Of a DNA stretch of 64,000 bases, positions 15,901 through 25,874 are shown in pieces. How positions within the stretch are numbered: the first letter of the stretch is position 1; each line of letters begins with the position of its first letter. Made by a program: the position numbers and the translations under genes. Where the stretch lies: positions 1 through 64,000 of the forward strand of contig NZ_JACEFJ010000014.1 in assembly GCF_015354735.1 (NCBI RefSeq). Direction: 5' to 3'. A model generated the notes under the pieces. That model saw only the letters and a list, made by a program, of their open reading frames with translations. It had not been told where the DNA came from and did not search any database. This DNA is from Pararhodonellum marinum. Its GTDB lineage: Bacteria > Bacteroidota > Bacteroidia > Cytophagales > Cyclobacteriaceae.

Positions 15901-16503
15901 ATGAAAACAAAAAAACGTATTCTTGAGGTCAGCAGGTTATTATTCAACGAAAAAGGAGTAATGAACGTGACTTTACGTGATGTCGCAAAATTTATGAATA
16001 AGAGTTATGGAAACATCACCTATCATTTCCCCACAAAAGAAGAGGTTATTACAAGTCTGTTTGAAGAAATGAATATGGAGCTTGCTGCTCTTCAGACCTC
16101 AAATGATTCATCTGATTTGATGCGCTATTTGCTCGAACTTCCTGGCTTTAGCTTTGAAATCAACCTGAAGTACCTGTTTTTAACCATTGACTACAACGAG
16201 CTAAAGCGCAATTTTCCAAATCTTTTTGAAAAGGTGAATACCTTGAATGAAGCGGGAAAAATAAAATGGAAAGGGTTACTGATGTATTTGAGAGATGAAA
16301 ATTATTTAAATCCAAAAATAAGCAATGATGAATTAGATTACCTGATGTTTTTAAGCGTAAGTATCCATTTTGCCTATTTTCAAATGACAGATAGTCACGC
16401 CTATCAAAAAGAGGAATTCACCAAAACGGCTAACCAGATGGTACAGCCTTATTTGAGTGAAAAAGGGTTGGCTGTGTACAATAGCTGGCTTCTTTCACTA
16501 TAA
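15901..16503 (+). CDS. TetR/AcrR-family regulator
   Basis: 200 residues. The N-terminal helix-turn-helix is typical (KRILEVSRLLFNEKGVMNVTLRDVAKFMNKSYGNITYHFPTKEEV). The C-terminal ligand domain is helical and not assigned. TetR proteins are usually ligand-released repressors. No enzyme or pump gene lies next to it. It ends at a shared terminator facing the lipocalin-like lipoprotein. Confidence 0.88.
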   Translation: MKTKKRILEVSRLLFNEKGVMNVTLRDVAKFMNKSYGNITYHFPTKEEVITSLFEEMNMELAALQTSNDSSDLMRYLLELPGFSFEINLKYLFLTIDYNELKRNFPNLFEKVNTLNEAGKIKWKGLLMYLRDENYLNPKISNDELDYLMFLSVSIHFAYFQMTDSHAYQKEEFTKTANQMVQPYLSEKGLAVYNSWLLSL

Positions 16504-16553
16504 TTTCCTGAAATAGAAATACAATTCTCATAAAACCATACGGCAAAATAACC

Positions 16554-16593
16554 AAAAGAGACCTGCCAAATATGAATAATTGACAGGCCTTTT
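16554..16593. terminator. Bidirectional terminator
   Basis: AAAAGAGACCTGCCAA, loop, TTGACAGGCCTTTT between the convergent TetR and lipoprotein genes. The core CCTGxCAA/TTGxCAGG pairs around one mismatch, with an A-run on one side and a T-run on the other. Confidence 0.65.
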
Positions 16594-16633
16594 GTAATTG
16601 TATTCAAAAAGCTGGTGAGGAAACCCTATGAGG

Positions 16634-17149
16634 TTATTTGATTAACTTCAATGTAAGCGCTAAATCATGAACTTTAGTAGGGTCGGCTAAATGCTGAACT
16701 TGCCAATCCCAAGACAGGTTTATTTGCTGAACTGAGTTGTGATTGAAATTGAAAAAATAGGAAACTTGGTTTTCTTCCAAAGAATTCAGCTTCAATACAG
16801 TTTTGTCATTTAGTAATTGCCAAACGCTTTGTCTTTGGTCTCCTCCTTGTTTCACAGTGATCAAGTCCTGCGAAAAAGATACATCAGCATCTGAAAGACT
16901 CAATGGCCCCAAAATCTGATTTTGCAAATATTCTTCAACATAAGTTTTGGCTGATTCTTCTTCAAGACCAAAAACTTCAATGCCCATAGCAGCTAAGGTT
17001 TTAACCTCCCCATTGAGCAATACTTCCGTACTTCTTCCATCAATTTTCCAATCCCCGAGAATATCCATAACTACTGGTTCCTCATTTTCCTGACATGAGC
17101 ATAAGCTTAACCAAGCTAATCCCATAAAAAGCAATATTACTGGTCTCAT
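16634..17149 (-). CDS. Small lipoprotein, lipocalin-like
   Basis: 171 residues. A type II signal ends in LCSC (residue about 19). The mature part starts with DILGDWKIDG, a motif common in the lipocalin-like proteins of Bacteroidota, and continues with alternating strands. No enzyme motif is seen. It stands alone. The 186 bases upstream, up to the AraC gene, are AT-rich. Confidence 0.65.
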   Translation of the reverse strand: MRPVILLFMGLAWLSLCSCQENEEPVVMDILGDWKIDGRSTEVLLNGEVKTLAAMGIEVFGLEEESAKTYVEEYLQNQILGPLSLSDADVSFSQDLITVKQGGDQRQSVWQLLNDKTVLKLNSLEENQVSYFFNFNHNSVQQINLSWDWQVQHLADPTKVHDLALTLKLIK

Positions 17150-17335
17150 ATTTAATTGTTTTTTAGTTTTTAAAATTTCTGAGACAAAGATGGAGGCTAT
17201 CTTTTAAAGGGAGATTGATATAAATCAAGAAATATTTCAAAATTAAATTTTAATTTTTGATAAAAATTAAGAACATGAATTTATATGGGACAAAAAACAA
17301 GGGCTGACAATTCCTCTTGCCTATTTATCTGAAAT

Positions 17336-18166
17336 TCAAATCCTTATCGGAGCCTGGAATCTGAAAGGGGCCTCATTGAGTGCTTCCTCCATCATACTTG
17401 GGGTAATTCCCGAAAATTCTTTGAAGTCCTTGATGAAATGCATCTGGTCATAGTAGCCCGACAGATAGGCTATTTCGCTCCAGTTTGGATTGGGGGACCT
17501 TTCAAAAAGCCGATAGGCATTGGAAAACCGGATCAAACGCGCATACAGTTTTGGAGACATGCCCAAACGCTCTTTGCATTTTCGTTCAAACTGTCTCAAG
17601 CTCAAGCAAGCGTCGGAGGCAATTTGGGATATGGAAGTGTTGGCCTGAACGGAAAGCATCAGATTCAAAGCCCTGTCTATCGGTAGGATTTCTTTCAAAT
17701 TGGAAAGTTTACTCAATAGATAGTTGTCCACTTCTTGTTTGATCTTTTGGAGGCAGGACATCTCTGCACACCTGTCTAAAAGATCATATACATCTTTGCC
17801 AATCAGGTCATAGGCATCATAGCCTTCGTCATAGATCTCACTCAAGGGAATACCCAGAAGCCTAAATAGTCCACCAGGAAGAAAGCCAATGACTGCTACT
17901 TTATGATCTCTATTGATCATAAGTTCCATGCGGGTAACCTGTGGTCCCACCACCAATGCCCTTGGGGCTGAAAAAAACTCCTTTTCACCCACCTTCCTTG
18001 CCTTCAAAGGTTGGTTGATGTATAGGAATATGCAGTTTTGGGGAGTAGGAGGGTAGTGGCCTACCATATTCCCATCTTTGGGGTCGATCACCGCATCGAT
18101 TACAAAAATGTTCTGAACAAAGTCCGACAGAAGTGGATGGGGATTAAAAACGGCTACTTTGACCAT
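17336..18166 (-). CDS. AraC-family regulator (DUF6597-like N-terminus)
   Basis: 276 residues. The N-terminal part (FNPHPLLSDFVQNIFVIDAV...GFLPGGLFRLLGIPLSEI) is of the cupin-like type seen in DUF6597 AraC regulators. The C-terminal double helix-turn-helix is complete (ISQIASDACLSLRQFERKCKERLGMSPKLYARLIRF and WSEIAYLSGYYDQMHFIKDFKEFSGITP). It starts nine bases after the stop of the response-regulator gene at 18176, so it is probably co-transcribed with it. A regulator encoded directly behind a two-component output suggests a regulatory cascade. Confidence 0.88.
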   Translation of the reverse strand: MVKVAVFNPHPLLSDFVQNIFVIDAVIDPKDGNMVGHYPPTPQNCIFLYINQPLKARKVGEKEFFSAPRALVVGPQVTRMELMINRDHKVAVIGFLPGGLFRLLGIPLSEIYDEGYDAYDLIGKDVYDLLDRCAEMSCLQKIKQEVDNYLLSKLSNLKEILPIDRALNLMLSVQANTSISQIASDACLSLRQFERKCKERLGMSPKLYARLIRFSNAYRLFERSPNPNWSEIAYLSGYYDQMHFIKDFKEFSGITPSMMEEALNEAPFRFQAPIRI

Positions 18167-18175
18167 GACATTGTG

Positions 18176-18802
18176 CTAAACCAAACCTTCATTGATCGCT
18201 TTAGAAACTGCCTCAGTTTGGGAATGGACCTGAAGCTTCTCATAGATTCTTTTGATATGCGTCCTTACGGTATCGATACTGATGCCATATTCTGCAGCAA
18301 TCAATTTAAAACTATTTCCTTTACTTAGAGACAATAGGACGTCTTTTTCTCTACCCGTCATTCCATAATTTTCCGAATTCCCTTGTTTTTGGATGGATTG
18401 GATCACCATTTTGGCCACCCCGGGAGACATGGGTGCCCCTCCATGCTGAATGTCCTCCACCGCCTGAAAAAGTCTTGATGCAATGTGTTTTTTCAAAAGG
18501 TAGCCTGAGGCCCCTGCTTTGATTGCCTTCAATACATTTTCCGCATCCTCAAATACCGTCAATATCAAAACCCAACAGTTGGGCAATAGCTGTTTTATGA
18601 TGTGCGTAGCTTCTATTCCAGATCGGCCCGGCATTTCTATATCCATCAAAACCAGTTCCGGCCGATACTTTTTCAGCTCTTTTTCAAGTTCATTCGCATG
18701 CGAAAAAGTGCCCATCAGTTCCAGTTCACCATTTAAGCTCACCATACTGCTGATGCTTTCTCTAAGGAGGTCGTTGTCTTCGTATAGGAGTGTTCTGATC
18801 AT
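18176..18802 (-). CDS. NarL/LuxR-type response regulator
   Basis: 208 residues. The receiver domain has the acidic pair Glu8-Asp9, phospho-acceptor Asp54 (VLMDIEMPG), Thr82 and Lys104. A LuxR-type helix-turn-helix (TGREKDVLLSLSKGNSFKLIAAEYGISIDTVRTHIKRIYEKL) closes the protein. The sensor kinase encoded upstream on the same strand (19119-21140) has a HisKA_3 domain, the class that pairs with NarL regulators. It leads into the AraC gene with a nine-base gap. Confidence 0.92.
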   Translation of the reverse strand: MIRTLLYEDNDLLRESISSMVSLNGELELMGTFSHANELEKELKKYRPELVLMDIEMPGRSGIEATHIIKQLLPNCWVLILTVFEDAENVLKAIKAGASGYLLKKHIASRLFQAVEDIQHGGAPMSPGVAKMVIQSIQKQGNSENYGMTGREKDVLLSLSKGNSFKLIAAEYGISIDTVRTHIKRIYEKLQVHSQTEAVSKAINEGLV

Positions 18803-19118
18803 TTTTTGTCAAAGGGAGGATTGTTTATAGTTAAATAGAAATATACTTTGTGAAATATGGCTTCGCCGAAATAAATTGAAATAGTTGAGCTGAATTATGA
18901 TTGAATTTACCTTCGTTGAAATGTCTTTAAATAAGGAATGTGCCTTAAATTTATCTCTATCCACTTAATTCAGTCTCGGACTTAATTTTAACCTAGGCGA
19001 TTCAGCATATTTTACAAACCTCAGGCATAGCATATTTCAACAATATTTCTACCTTATTTCCACTATATCTCTTTATAAGTAAATATCCTTAAAACCAACC
19101 TATTAAAAAATCCCCTAA
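18803..19118. other. Gene-free stretch between kinase and response regulator
   Basis: 316 AT-rich bases with no convincing ORF, repeat or terminator. It separates the sensor kinase from the response regulator, so the latter probably has its own promoter here. Confidence 0.6.
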
Positions 19119-21140
19119 TCATGTGATAGGTGCCTGCAGATGGATGGAGGTTCCCAAATTGGGTAGGCTTTCGATGGACATGTTTCCTCCCATCAATTCG
19201 GCTCTTTGGTGCATGTTGGATAATCCGTTTCCTTTTTTGATGGTGGCCATGTCAAACCCTTTTCCATCATCTTTCAACATCAAGCTCAGGCTGCCCTGAT
19301 TCACTTCCAGTTTGACCTGCAAATACTTGCTCTCAGCATACTTGGCCACATTGTTTACAGCTTCTTTGAAAATCAAAAATAGATTTCTTCTTTTATCCAG
19401 ATCCAGTTTGATTCCTTTGACGTGCTCATCCACTTCAAATGCATAGCTGATTCCTTTGGGTTCCAGGATTTCTCCTGCAAATTCCTGCATTTTGCTCAAA
19501 AGTTGTTCAAGACTGTCATTGTCGGGATGGATTGACCAGACGATATCACCTAATTTATCCATCATTGTGGCTGTCTGGGCATTGATTTTTGAAAAAATGC
19601 TTTTATCGGCTGACTCCTTCCTTTGCAAAGCCATTTGGGAAAGGATATGGATACTGGACAAAGTGCTCCCCAGGTCGTCATGTAAGTCTCTGGCGATGGA
19701 GTTCCGCAGTTTTTCCACTTCCAAAAGTCTCTTGGTGCGTCCTACAGTTCTGTATTTGTTGACCAAAATACCAGCGAGTAGAATCAAAAAGACAAAGACA
19801 GTTATGGTCAGGTTCTGATTGGCTTTCCGTTTGGCCAAGGCTGCCCGATCAAGTTCTTGTTCTGTCTTCAGGAGACTGATCTCATTTTCTTTCAGGTCTA
19901 GTGAATACTTGGATTCCAGTTCTTTAAGTTGAGTTTGCATGGAAATAAGGCCTACTGAATCCCGGTAGGCATATTCCAGACTCTGGGCTTCCAAGGCCTC
20001 TTTAAAGTTGGCTTCTTCCAAATGGTACTCTTTGAGGTTTTTGAAGGCGGTAACGGCTTCGGTGTATTGTTTCTTATCTCTGACAGTCTGAGAGGCAGCG
20101 ATCAAATTGGTGTAGGCTTCTTCCTTTTGCTTTAACAACCGCTGCACCTTTCCCATATCTGTAAGGAGTAGGGCATCATGGCGATTTACACCTGCGTTTT
20201 GCAAAGTAGTCTTGGCGGATTTTAAAAATTCCAAGGCCTTTTGGTATTCACCCATCTTTTCATAGTTCTTACCTATGTTGATTTGTTGGACACCGACCAT
20301 TTCTTTAAGACCCAAAGTCTCCTGGATTGACATAGCCTCCGAGAAATTTTTCAAGGCTCCATTGTAATTCCCTTTATCCATCATCAGGGTACCTAGGTTT
20401 GCCAATACGGTTGCTTCGCCTCTTTTATCCCCCAAAACTTTTCTGTATTCCAGTGACTTTAATAAATTTTTCTCAGAATCATCATATTGTTTCAGGTCAT
20501 AAAATATAGTACCCAATAGATTGTACACATAGGCCAATCCGGTTTTATTTTGTGTTTTTTCAAAAATTGCCAAAGCCTTAAAGGTAGCCTCCATCCCTCT
20601 TTTTTGGTCTTCTACTATTCGGTAGACGCCTGCAAGATTCAGATATACTCCCGCTACATTGTCTTCCCCTATGATACTTGGGTCCATTTCGGCTGCTGCG
20701 TGATAATGATAAAAAGCCTGATCATATTGCTCATACCTTCCATAATGTACACCCATTCCATTGTGATATTGGTAGGGCATCTTTTGATCTTCGGGGTAGG
20801 TATCGATATAATTTTTTGCCAGCTGAAAATAATGTTCCACGCTGTCGGGTTGGCCAGTCGCGCTATAATTGCCTCCCAACCTGATGGCAGCCGAGGCCTG
20901 GTACTTTTCCACTCCAGGACCGACCGGTAATTTTAACACATTAAAATAACTTTCAGTAGATTTTTTGAGATCGCTTCTTTCTAAATTTACCCCAATGGCA
21001 TATAGGGCTTTGGCATGAGTGGAGTCCTTCTTGTCAAGAGCAACAATTTGCTGAAGGCTATCGAGTAAGTCAGATTGGGAAAAACCTGGGGAAATGAATA
21101 CTACTGTTAAACCCAGCCATAAAAATATTTTCATATTCAA
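19119..21140 (-). CDS. TPR sensor histidine kinase (HisKA_3)
   Basis: 673 residues. A signal peptide (1-21, ending PGFSQ) is followed by TPR units from about 60 to 390 (YNLLGTIFYDLKQYDDSEKNL, ANLGTLMMDKGNYNGALKNF), a coiled coil, one membrane segment (445-460), then a cytosolic kinase. His487 lies in IARDLHDDLGSTLSS, the N-box is NNVAKYAE, and the ATP lid has DDGKGFD and GNGLSNMHQRAELMGG. All parts for autophosphorylation are present. This periplasmic-TPR design is common in Bacteroidota; the signal is unknown. Its partner is probably the response regulator at 18176-18802. Confidence 0.92.
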   Translation of the reverse strand: MNMKIFLWLGLTVVFISPGFSQSDLLDSLQQIVALDKKDSTHAKALYAIGVNLERSDLKKSTESYFNVLKLPVGPGVEKYQASAAIRLGGNYSATGQPDSVEHYFQLAKNYIDTYPEDQKMPYQYHNGMGVHYGRYEQYDQAFYHYHAAAEMDPSIIGEDNVAGVYLNLAGVYRIVEDQKRGMEATFKALAIFEKTQNKTGLAYVYNLLGTIFYDLKQYDDSEKNLLKSLEYRKVLGDKRGEATVLANLGTLMMDKGNYNGALKNFSEAMSIQETLGLKEMVGVQQINIGKNYEKMGEYQKALEFLKSAKTTLQNAGVNRHDALLLTDMGKVQRLLKQKEEAYTNLIAASQTVRDKKQYTEAVTAFKNLKEYHLEEANFKEALEAQSLEYAYRDSVGLISMQTQLKELESKYSLDLKENEISLLKTEQELDRAALAKRKANQNLTITVFVFLILLAGILVNKYRTVGRTKRLLEVEKLRNSIARDLHDDLGSTLSSIHILSQMALQRKESADKSIFSKINAQTATMMDKLGDIVWSIHPDNDSLEQLLSKMQEFAGEILEPKGISYAFEVDEHVKGIKLDLDKRRNLFLIFKEAVNNVAKYAESKYLQVKLEVNQGSLSLMLKDDGKGFDMATIKKGNGLSNMHQRAELMGGNMSIESLPNLGTSIHLQAPIT

Positions 21141-21336
21141 GTTTTTATTCTACTGAATATAAGAAGTTTAACAGAATAAAAGCAAAAAGTATCGGAGGTT
21201 TAACCAGGGATTTTTCTTTTTTAATTCATTTTGTAATAAATAATCCCCAGTATATTCAATTTGACTCAGTTTACGGCGTATGGTCGAGGGGAGTATTTTA
21301 TTCAGGTTTATGCGTCGAAGGTATTTTCCCAAATAT

Positions 21337-21825
21337 TTAAGGTTGTTGAGGAGCACTGTTAAACATCAAGGTTTTGATCTTCCAGTCCCCGCCTTGATTT
21401 TTTACCCAATGGGTAAGAGAGCGGGCATGAAACAGCCACTCACTTCCGTCATTTCGCACCCAGTCGACCATAAATTCCCCATTTTCCAATATGTCCTCTC
21501 CTAAGGTCTCGATTGAAATGATATTGTGCTGATATTGGCTTGAGGAATGGTTGGAGAAAAGAAAATTATAAAACTCCGCAATGGCTTCTCTCGAATCGTT
21601 GATAGGGAATTCAGGAGCAATATGCAATGCATCTTCTAAAAAAAACGAAGCACATCCCTCGGCATCCTGTTCATGCCAATATGATATGAATGAATCCCAT
21701 TTGGTTACTAGCTCGTTTTTATAATCTTCAGTTTGTGCATAGGAAGATAGACCTGTTAATATCAAAAAGACAAAAACAACATAAGTTTTTCGAATGCGTG
21801 GATTGAAAATTTCTAAAGGTCTCAT
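21337..21825 (-). CDS. Secreted SnoaL/NTF2-like protein
   Basis: 162 residues. A signal peptide ends near LSSYAQ. The mature part has the cone-shaped alpha+beta pattern of SnoaL/DUF4440 proteins: WDSFISYWHEQDAEGCASFF, then a DALHIAPEF strand, a short AIAEFYNFLF helix, and long strands ending WLFHARSLTHWVKNQGGDWKIKTLMF. Members bind small ligands or act as hydrolases or isomerases; nothing here fixes the role. It stands alone. Confidence 0.75.
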   Translation of the reverse strand: MRPLEIFNPRIRKTYVVFVFLILTGLSSYAQTEDYKNELVTKWDSFISYWHEQDAEGCASFFLEDALHIAPEFPINDSREAIAEFYNFLFSNHSSSQYQHNIISIETLGEDILENGEFMVDWVRNDGSEWLFHARSLTHWVKNQGGDWKIKTLMFNSAPQQP

Positions 21826-21930
21826 AATGTGGAAATTAGTGTTTCTTAAAAATACAAAAAATCTTATGAGATGGAGACTATTTAAGAAAATTTCTAGCTA
21901 GTTCCGATTTGGTTTGATCCTGAGCGTGAT

Positions 21931-21965
21931 AAAAAAAAAGAACTCCTTTGAAAAAGAGTTCTTTT
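21931..21965 (-). terminator. Rho-independent terminator of the small membrane protein gene
   Basis: A perfect 10-bp stem, AAAAGAACTC (21936-21945) and GAGTTCTTTT (21956-21965), with a 10-base loop. On the minus strand it is followed by an uninterrupted T-run (complement of 21931-21939). It lies 24 bases after the stop codon at 21989. Confidence 0.85.
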
Positions 21966-21988
21966 GTACCTGTCATATAATCACTGAA

Positions 21989-22267
21989 TCAGGAAATTTT
22001 TCGTTTGTAGGCTTGTAATTCCGGTTTTCCCACATAAACGGACTCCGGTTTAACTTCTTGGGTGACATTGATTTTCTTGACCGGGGGAGTATCCATTTCT
22101 TCTGGTAACTGACCCACCTTCCAGCCAGGCGCTGGTTCAAATTTCTTATCAAATGCTTCTTGGTCGAAATCATCAGGTTCGATTTCCGCCCGGTGGGCAG
22201 CCACCAAAAACCAAATTGAGCTGACAAATGCAAAGATCATCATGGTAATAATTATATATGTTAACAT
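21989..22267 (-). CDS. Small single-pass membrane protein, unknown
   Basis: 92 residues from the Met at 22267; a Met 16 codons upstream is less likely because the membrane segment then would not be N-terminal. One hydrophobic helix (about 2-24, with ITMMIFAFVSSIWFLVAA) is followed by an acidic, Pro-rich cytosolic tail (EPDDFDQEAFDKKFEPAPGW). I do not recognise the family. A clear terminator follows, which supports a real gene. Confidence 0.55.
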   Translation of the reverse strand: MLTYIIITMMIFAFVSSIWFLVAAHRAEIEPDDFDQEAFDKKFEPAPGWKVGQLPEEMDTPPVKKINVTQEVKPESVYVGKPELQAYKRKIS

Positions 22268-22756
22268 CCCAATCTTAAAATAATTGATTAACAGAACTAT
22301 GAAACAATGTTTCAAAGTATATAAAATTTTATTACTATAAAACTTATTTTGATATTATTTTTTTGTTGATTTTTTCAAATTATCAAAATAGTATTTTGTA
22401 ACAAATTTTTTGTTTTTAATCAAATATTAGATTTTTCAGGACTTGGATAATTTTTGGGTTCTATAAGTTATTTAAGAAGCTGAAATCATGCCAAACCAAG
22501 ATGAATATTTTTCAAATTCGATGGTTTTGCCTTGTATTATTACTTGAACTAGGATAGGACTTCTATTTTTTTAAGAAAAAAAAGCACATAAACATTGAAT
22601 CATCGGATTGAAATTTAAATAAAACAACAGCTTGGGGAATCTTATCACACACTTTTCATATTCATATTCTACAATATGGGGATTTCAATATTGACATATA
22701 CTCGTTTGACCCAATATGCCATTGGGAAGTTGAAGCAAAAAAGTAAAAGATGGATG
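22268..22756. other. AT-rich gene-free stretch
   Basis: About 490 bases of very AT-rich DNA with short A and T runs, between the end of the DUF5995 gene and the small membrane protein gene. No ORF, repeat or structured RNA could be supported. It should hold the promoter of the small membrane protein gene. Confidence 0.5.
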
Positions 22757-23524
22757 TTAAATTCGAGCGGGTTTGTTCGATATGGCCAGATTCTCCAAAA
22801 GGGAAATGGTCTTGGCAACAGATCTTCTTTCAGTAAATGCCACCACCTTAAACATAAGCGAAAGTCTTTTTCCCGGGTTAAGTAAACTTTCTGCCAATCC
22901 TGCAATGACTTGATCTCTGAGACCTATGCAAACACCCTGATCCTCTGCTTGGGCATATTCCTGTGCAAATTTCCATGCGCCATTTCTAGCAATTTGAATA
23001 CTAAAATTGACAAGCATAATGTCCCTGCCTTTGGCAAGCCGCATCATAAGCTTAAATATGGGGGATATTTTCCCTATCTCCTTTTTAACCCCATCTACCA
23101 TTTCTCCAAGGATTAAATTGATTTTATCAAAATCTCCTTTGATTGTTTCCAACTTTCCAATGCCAGCAGTTTCTACTGCGGCAATCCCTAGATCTAAATT
23201 GATATGGGCATTGATGCCCAAAATCAAATGTTGAAGTACCATATAGGCACTCGATTGTGCTGATTCAAATGTTCTCAACCAACTTGTAGTTGGTTTTTCA
23301 CCCTGTTTGAAAGTTTCCAGCGCATCAAAATACCTTTGAGCAAAAAGGCATACTAGCTTTTCCATCCTTGGATTGTCTTCAAACTCATTTTTCCCTATAC
23401 CTTCTTTCACCCTTATTGTCACTTGTCTATACAGTCCTGCAAAATATCCCAGCCGGTGTTGTTCTTGTGAAAATTGATCAACAAGGGCATCCATTTTTTC
23501 GAGAACGTGGTCTATGTTTTTCAT
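22757..23524 (-). CDS. DUF5995-family protein
   Basis: 255 residues, all helical and with no signal peptide. The features of DUF5995 are present: [50 protein letters not shown] and ARNGAWKFA. The conserved His residues of [15 protein letters not shown] could bind metal or be catalytic, but no function is established. It overlaps the VIT1-like gene by four bases (ATGA), so the two are translationally coupled. Confidence 0.85.
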   Translation of the reverse strand: MKNIDHVLEKMDALVDQFSQEQHRLGYFAGLYRQVTIRVKEGIGKNEFEDNPRMEKLVCLFAQRYFDALETFKQGEKPTTSWLRTFESAQSSAYMVLQHLILGINAHINLDLGIAAVETAGIGKLETIKGDFDKINLILGEMVDGVKKEIGKISPIFKLMMRLAKGRDIMLVNFSIQIARNGAWKFAQEYAQAEDQGVCIGLRDQVIAGLAESLLNPGKRLSLMFKVVAFTERRSVAKTISLLENLAISNKPARI

Positions 23525-24252
23525 GCAGAAGTATTCAGGAGGCTTTCTAAGAAATCACCCACAAAATAGGCAACCAATGCGGCGAGAAATCCCAAGGCGA
23601 GTGTTTCAAGAATGCTTTTTAAACCATTGGTTTGATTGGCGAAACTTTTTAACCAACCAATGAAAAGAAAAGCCATTCCTGTAAAGAGACAGGTCCAGAA
23701 AAAAACATTAAATGTGGTATCTTTAAAATAATCCCAGACATAGACCATTAATGGAATAAAACCTACCAATATAAAAGACAGGAATGTGGCCAAGCCGATT
23801 TTAAAAGGACTTTTGGTTTCCAGAATCATGTTCAACTCATCTTTCATCATTTCGTCTACCCATCTATCTCTGTCAGAAGTGATTACATCCACGACTTGTT
23901 GCAGTAAACTGCCCTCGAAACCTTTGGCTTTATAGATGTCCTCGATTTCTTTGCGTTCGGTTTGTGGTAAATTGTCTACCTCCCAATATTCAATATTGCG
24001 GTGTTTAAGGTAGTTTTCGTTTTCTGATTTGGCAGAAAGGAAAGCGCCCACTGACATCGAAAAACCATCCGCCAGCAAATTGGCAAAGCCCAAAATGATA
24101 ATGATGGAGGGATCGAGGTTGGCTCCGACGGCACCGGCAACTACGGCAAAAGTTGTGACGGCACCATCAATTCCTCCATAGACAAACTCTCTCAAATACG
24201 CTTGGATATTTTTAAAGAAACTAACTTCTTGATGTAATATGTCTTCTTCCAT
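23521..24252 (-). CDS. VIT1/CCC1-family Fe/Mn transporter
   Basis: 243 residues with about five membrane helices. The family signature is in the first helices ([25 protein letters not shown] and [25 protein letters not shown]). A charged cytosolic loop (about 85-150, rich in Glu) lies between helices 2 and 3, where vacuolar iron transporters bind metal. Family members move Fe2+ or Mn2+ out of the cytosol. It lies two bases downstream of the dipeptidase gene and overlaps the DUF5995 gene. Confidence 0.88.
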   Translation of the reverse strand: MEEDILHQEVSFFKNIQAYLREFVYGGIDGAVTTFAVVAGAVGANLDPSIIIILGFANLLADGFSMSVGAFLSAKSENENYLKHRNIEYWEVDNLPQTERKEIEDIYKAKGFEGSLLQQVVDVITSDRDRWVDEMMKDELNMILETKSPFKIGLATFLSFILVGFIPLMVYVWDYFKDTTFNVFFWTCLFTGMAFLFIGWLKSFANQTNGLKSILETLALGFLAALVAYFVGDFLESLLNTSA

Positions 24253-24254
24253 AG

Positions 24255-25415
24255 TTATAGATTGTCCAGCATAAAAGCCCTGATGTTTTCACCCATCACA
24301 GCCCTAATTTCTGATTCAGTAAATCCCTCTTTCATCAATGCTTCCACAATCAACGGAAAACCTGTGATATCAAATGGAACTTCCACACTGCCATCAAAGT
24401 CTGATCCCAGAGCAGCGTGTTCTATACCCACCAGATCCCTGATATGTGCCATGCTTTTTACTATACCCGCCAAGGCGTCTTCTCCTACGGTGGTTTCAAA
24501 AAAAGCAATTCCAATCAATCCGCCATTACCGGCAATTCTTTTTATTTGTTCGTCTGAAAGGTTTCTCTGATTGTTCACTACTGCTCTTAACCCTGTATGG
24601 GATACCAAAACAGGTTTTTCAGACAAGTCCAAGATGTCATCCATCATTTTTGGAGAGATATGGGCTAAATCGATGATCATGTTTTTTTCATTCATTTTCC
24701 GGATCACCTCCCGTCCAAAGGGTGTCAGCCCATCCATGCTGACTCCATGGGCGGATCCACCAAGCTCATTGTCAAAAAAGTGAGTAGGCCCAATCAATCG
24801 GATTCCTGCATCAAAAAGAATGTCCAGATTTTTAAGGTCCCCTTTCAAAGCCTGGGCTCCCTCTACCCCCAACATGCCTCCGATAACCTGCGGATTGAGT
24901 TGTCGGATGGCCAGCAATTGTTCAAAATCTGCCTTAGACTTCACGATCATAAATTCATCCGAATAGTTTATGGCAAACTTATGGAGCTTGTTGGCTTGGT
25001 ACTCGGTCCGTTTCATCAGAGAAAACCAATTCGATATGGGTCTGCCTTGGGCAATGTTCAGAAGGGTGATGTTGTCCAGGGTTTCCGTTTCGTTATGCTC
25101 GATGTTTTGACCTACAGGTGATTTACTTACGATGGTAAAAACCTGAAAGGCTACCTTCGCCTCCTGCATCCTTGGAAAATCCACATGGCCCCGATTGGAT
25201 TTTTTGGTAAGGTCCCTTCCCCAAAGCAGGGCATCACAGTGAAGGTCCGCAATAAAGTCAAGGGATTCATACATTTGCATGGCTTTGTCCGAAACGGTGT
25301 ATGGGGGTGGTGTTTTGATCGGATTTTTTCCTTTCTCCACTACTGAGGGGACAAAAAATGTGGTCAGCCAATAAAAAAAGAATAGGCTTAGCAAGACGAT
25401 CAGTAATTTCTTCAT
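24255..25415 (-). CDS. Membrane dipeptidase (peptidase M19)
   Basis: 386 residues. An N-terminal hydrophobic segment (4-21) anchors or exports the protein. The zinc-binding residues of renal-dipeptidase-type enzymes are visible: His59 and Asp61 (DLHCDALLW), the bridging Glu in GVEGAQAL, and two His in IDLAHIS and VSHTG; GSDFDG near the end is also typical. The enzyme cuts dipeptides or related amides in the periplasm. It is the first gene of a minus-strand operon with the VIT1-like and DUF5995 genes. Confidence 0.9.
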   Translation of the reverse strand: MKKLLIVLLSLFFFYWLTTFFVPSVVEKGKNPIKTPPPYTVSDKAMQMYESLDFIADLHCDALLWGRDLTKKSNRGHVDFPRMQEAKVAFQVFTIVSKSPVGQNIEHNETETLDNITLLNIAQGRPISNWFSLMKRTEYQANKLHKFAINYSDEFMIVKSKADFEQLLAIRQLNPQVIGGMLGVEGAQALKGDLKNLDILFDAGIRLIGPTHFFDNELGGSAHGVSMDGLTPFGREVIRKMNEKNMIIDLAHISPKMMDDILDLSEKPVLVSHTGLRAVVNNQRNLSDEQIKRIAGNGGLIGIAFFETTVGEDALAGIVKSMAHIRDLVGIEHAALGSDFDGSVEVPFDITGFPLIVEALMKEGFTESEIRAVMGENIRAFMLDNL

Positions 25416-25545
25416 GTTTTATAGAGAGTTTCTATCAAGGGAAGATAACTGAATTTTCTTTTTAATAAAAGGTAAGCTAAATGCAGGCTCCCTCTATGAA
25501 CCAATAGGGCCAAACCTCTGAGGTATTCGGGTCCTCTGAGATTTT

Positions 25546-25715
25546 TTACCGCAAAGGGCACAGAGGTTTATGCGCGGAGGAAGCAGAGTTTTTTTTGGAA
25601 ACAAAGGTTAAAGGCTTTGAATGAACTGACTGAGTAAGGTTTTGGATTAAATGGAAATAGGTTTATTTCCACAAAGGGCACAGAGGTTAATACATGGCGG
25701 ATACGGAGTCTTTCA
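25546..25715. repeat. Pair of degenerate CAAAGGGCACAGAGG repeats
   Basis: Two related blocks lie in a 459-base gene-free stretch (25416-25874). Block one begins CCGCAAAGGGCACAGAGG (near 25549) and block two CCACAAAGGGCACAGAGG (near 25669); each is followed by a GGCGGA/GCGGAGGA and (C/G)(A/G)GAGT segment. They resemble the CGCAGAGG/CACAGAGG intergenic repeats common in Bacteroidota genomes. No ORF is associated. Nothing else was seen in the stretch. Confidence 0.65.
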
Positions 25716-25874
25716 GTTAATTTTTTTTTCTTAAACTGCGTATCGGTAAATTAATAGGAAAAGTGATCAATTTGGAAAACGATAGGATTTAGCAGAGGAA
25801 GTATCCTAATATCCAGTTTGTATCAATCAATATCGCCTTTAGGCAGTATCCCTTATGAAAGGGGATAATAAAAA

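Noticed and set aside
21168..21356. 62-codon minus-strand frame upstream of the TPR sensor kinase
   Set aside because: Basic, low-complexity residues, overlap with the SnoaL-like gene and no recognisable pattern.
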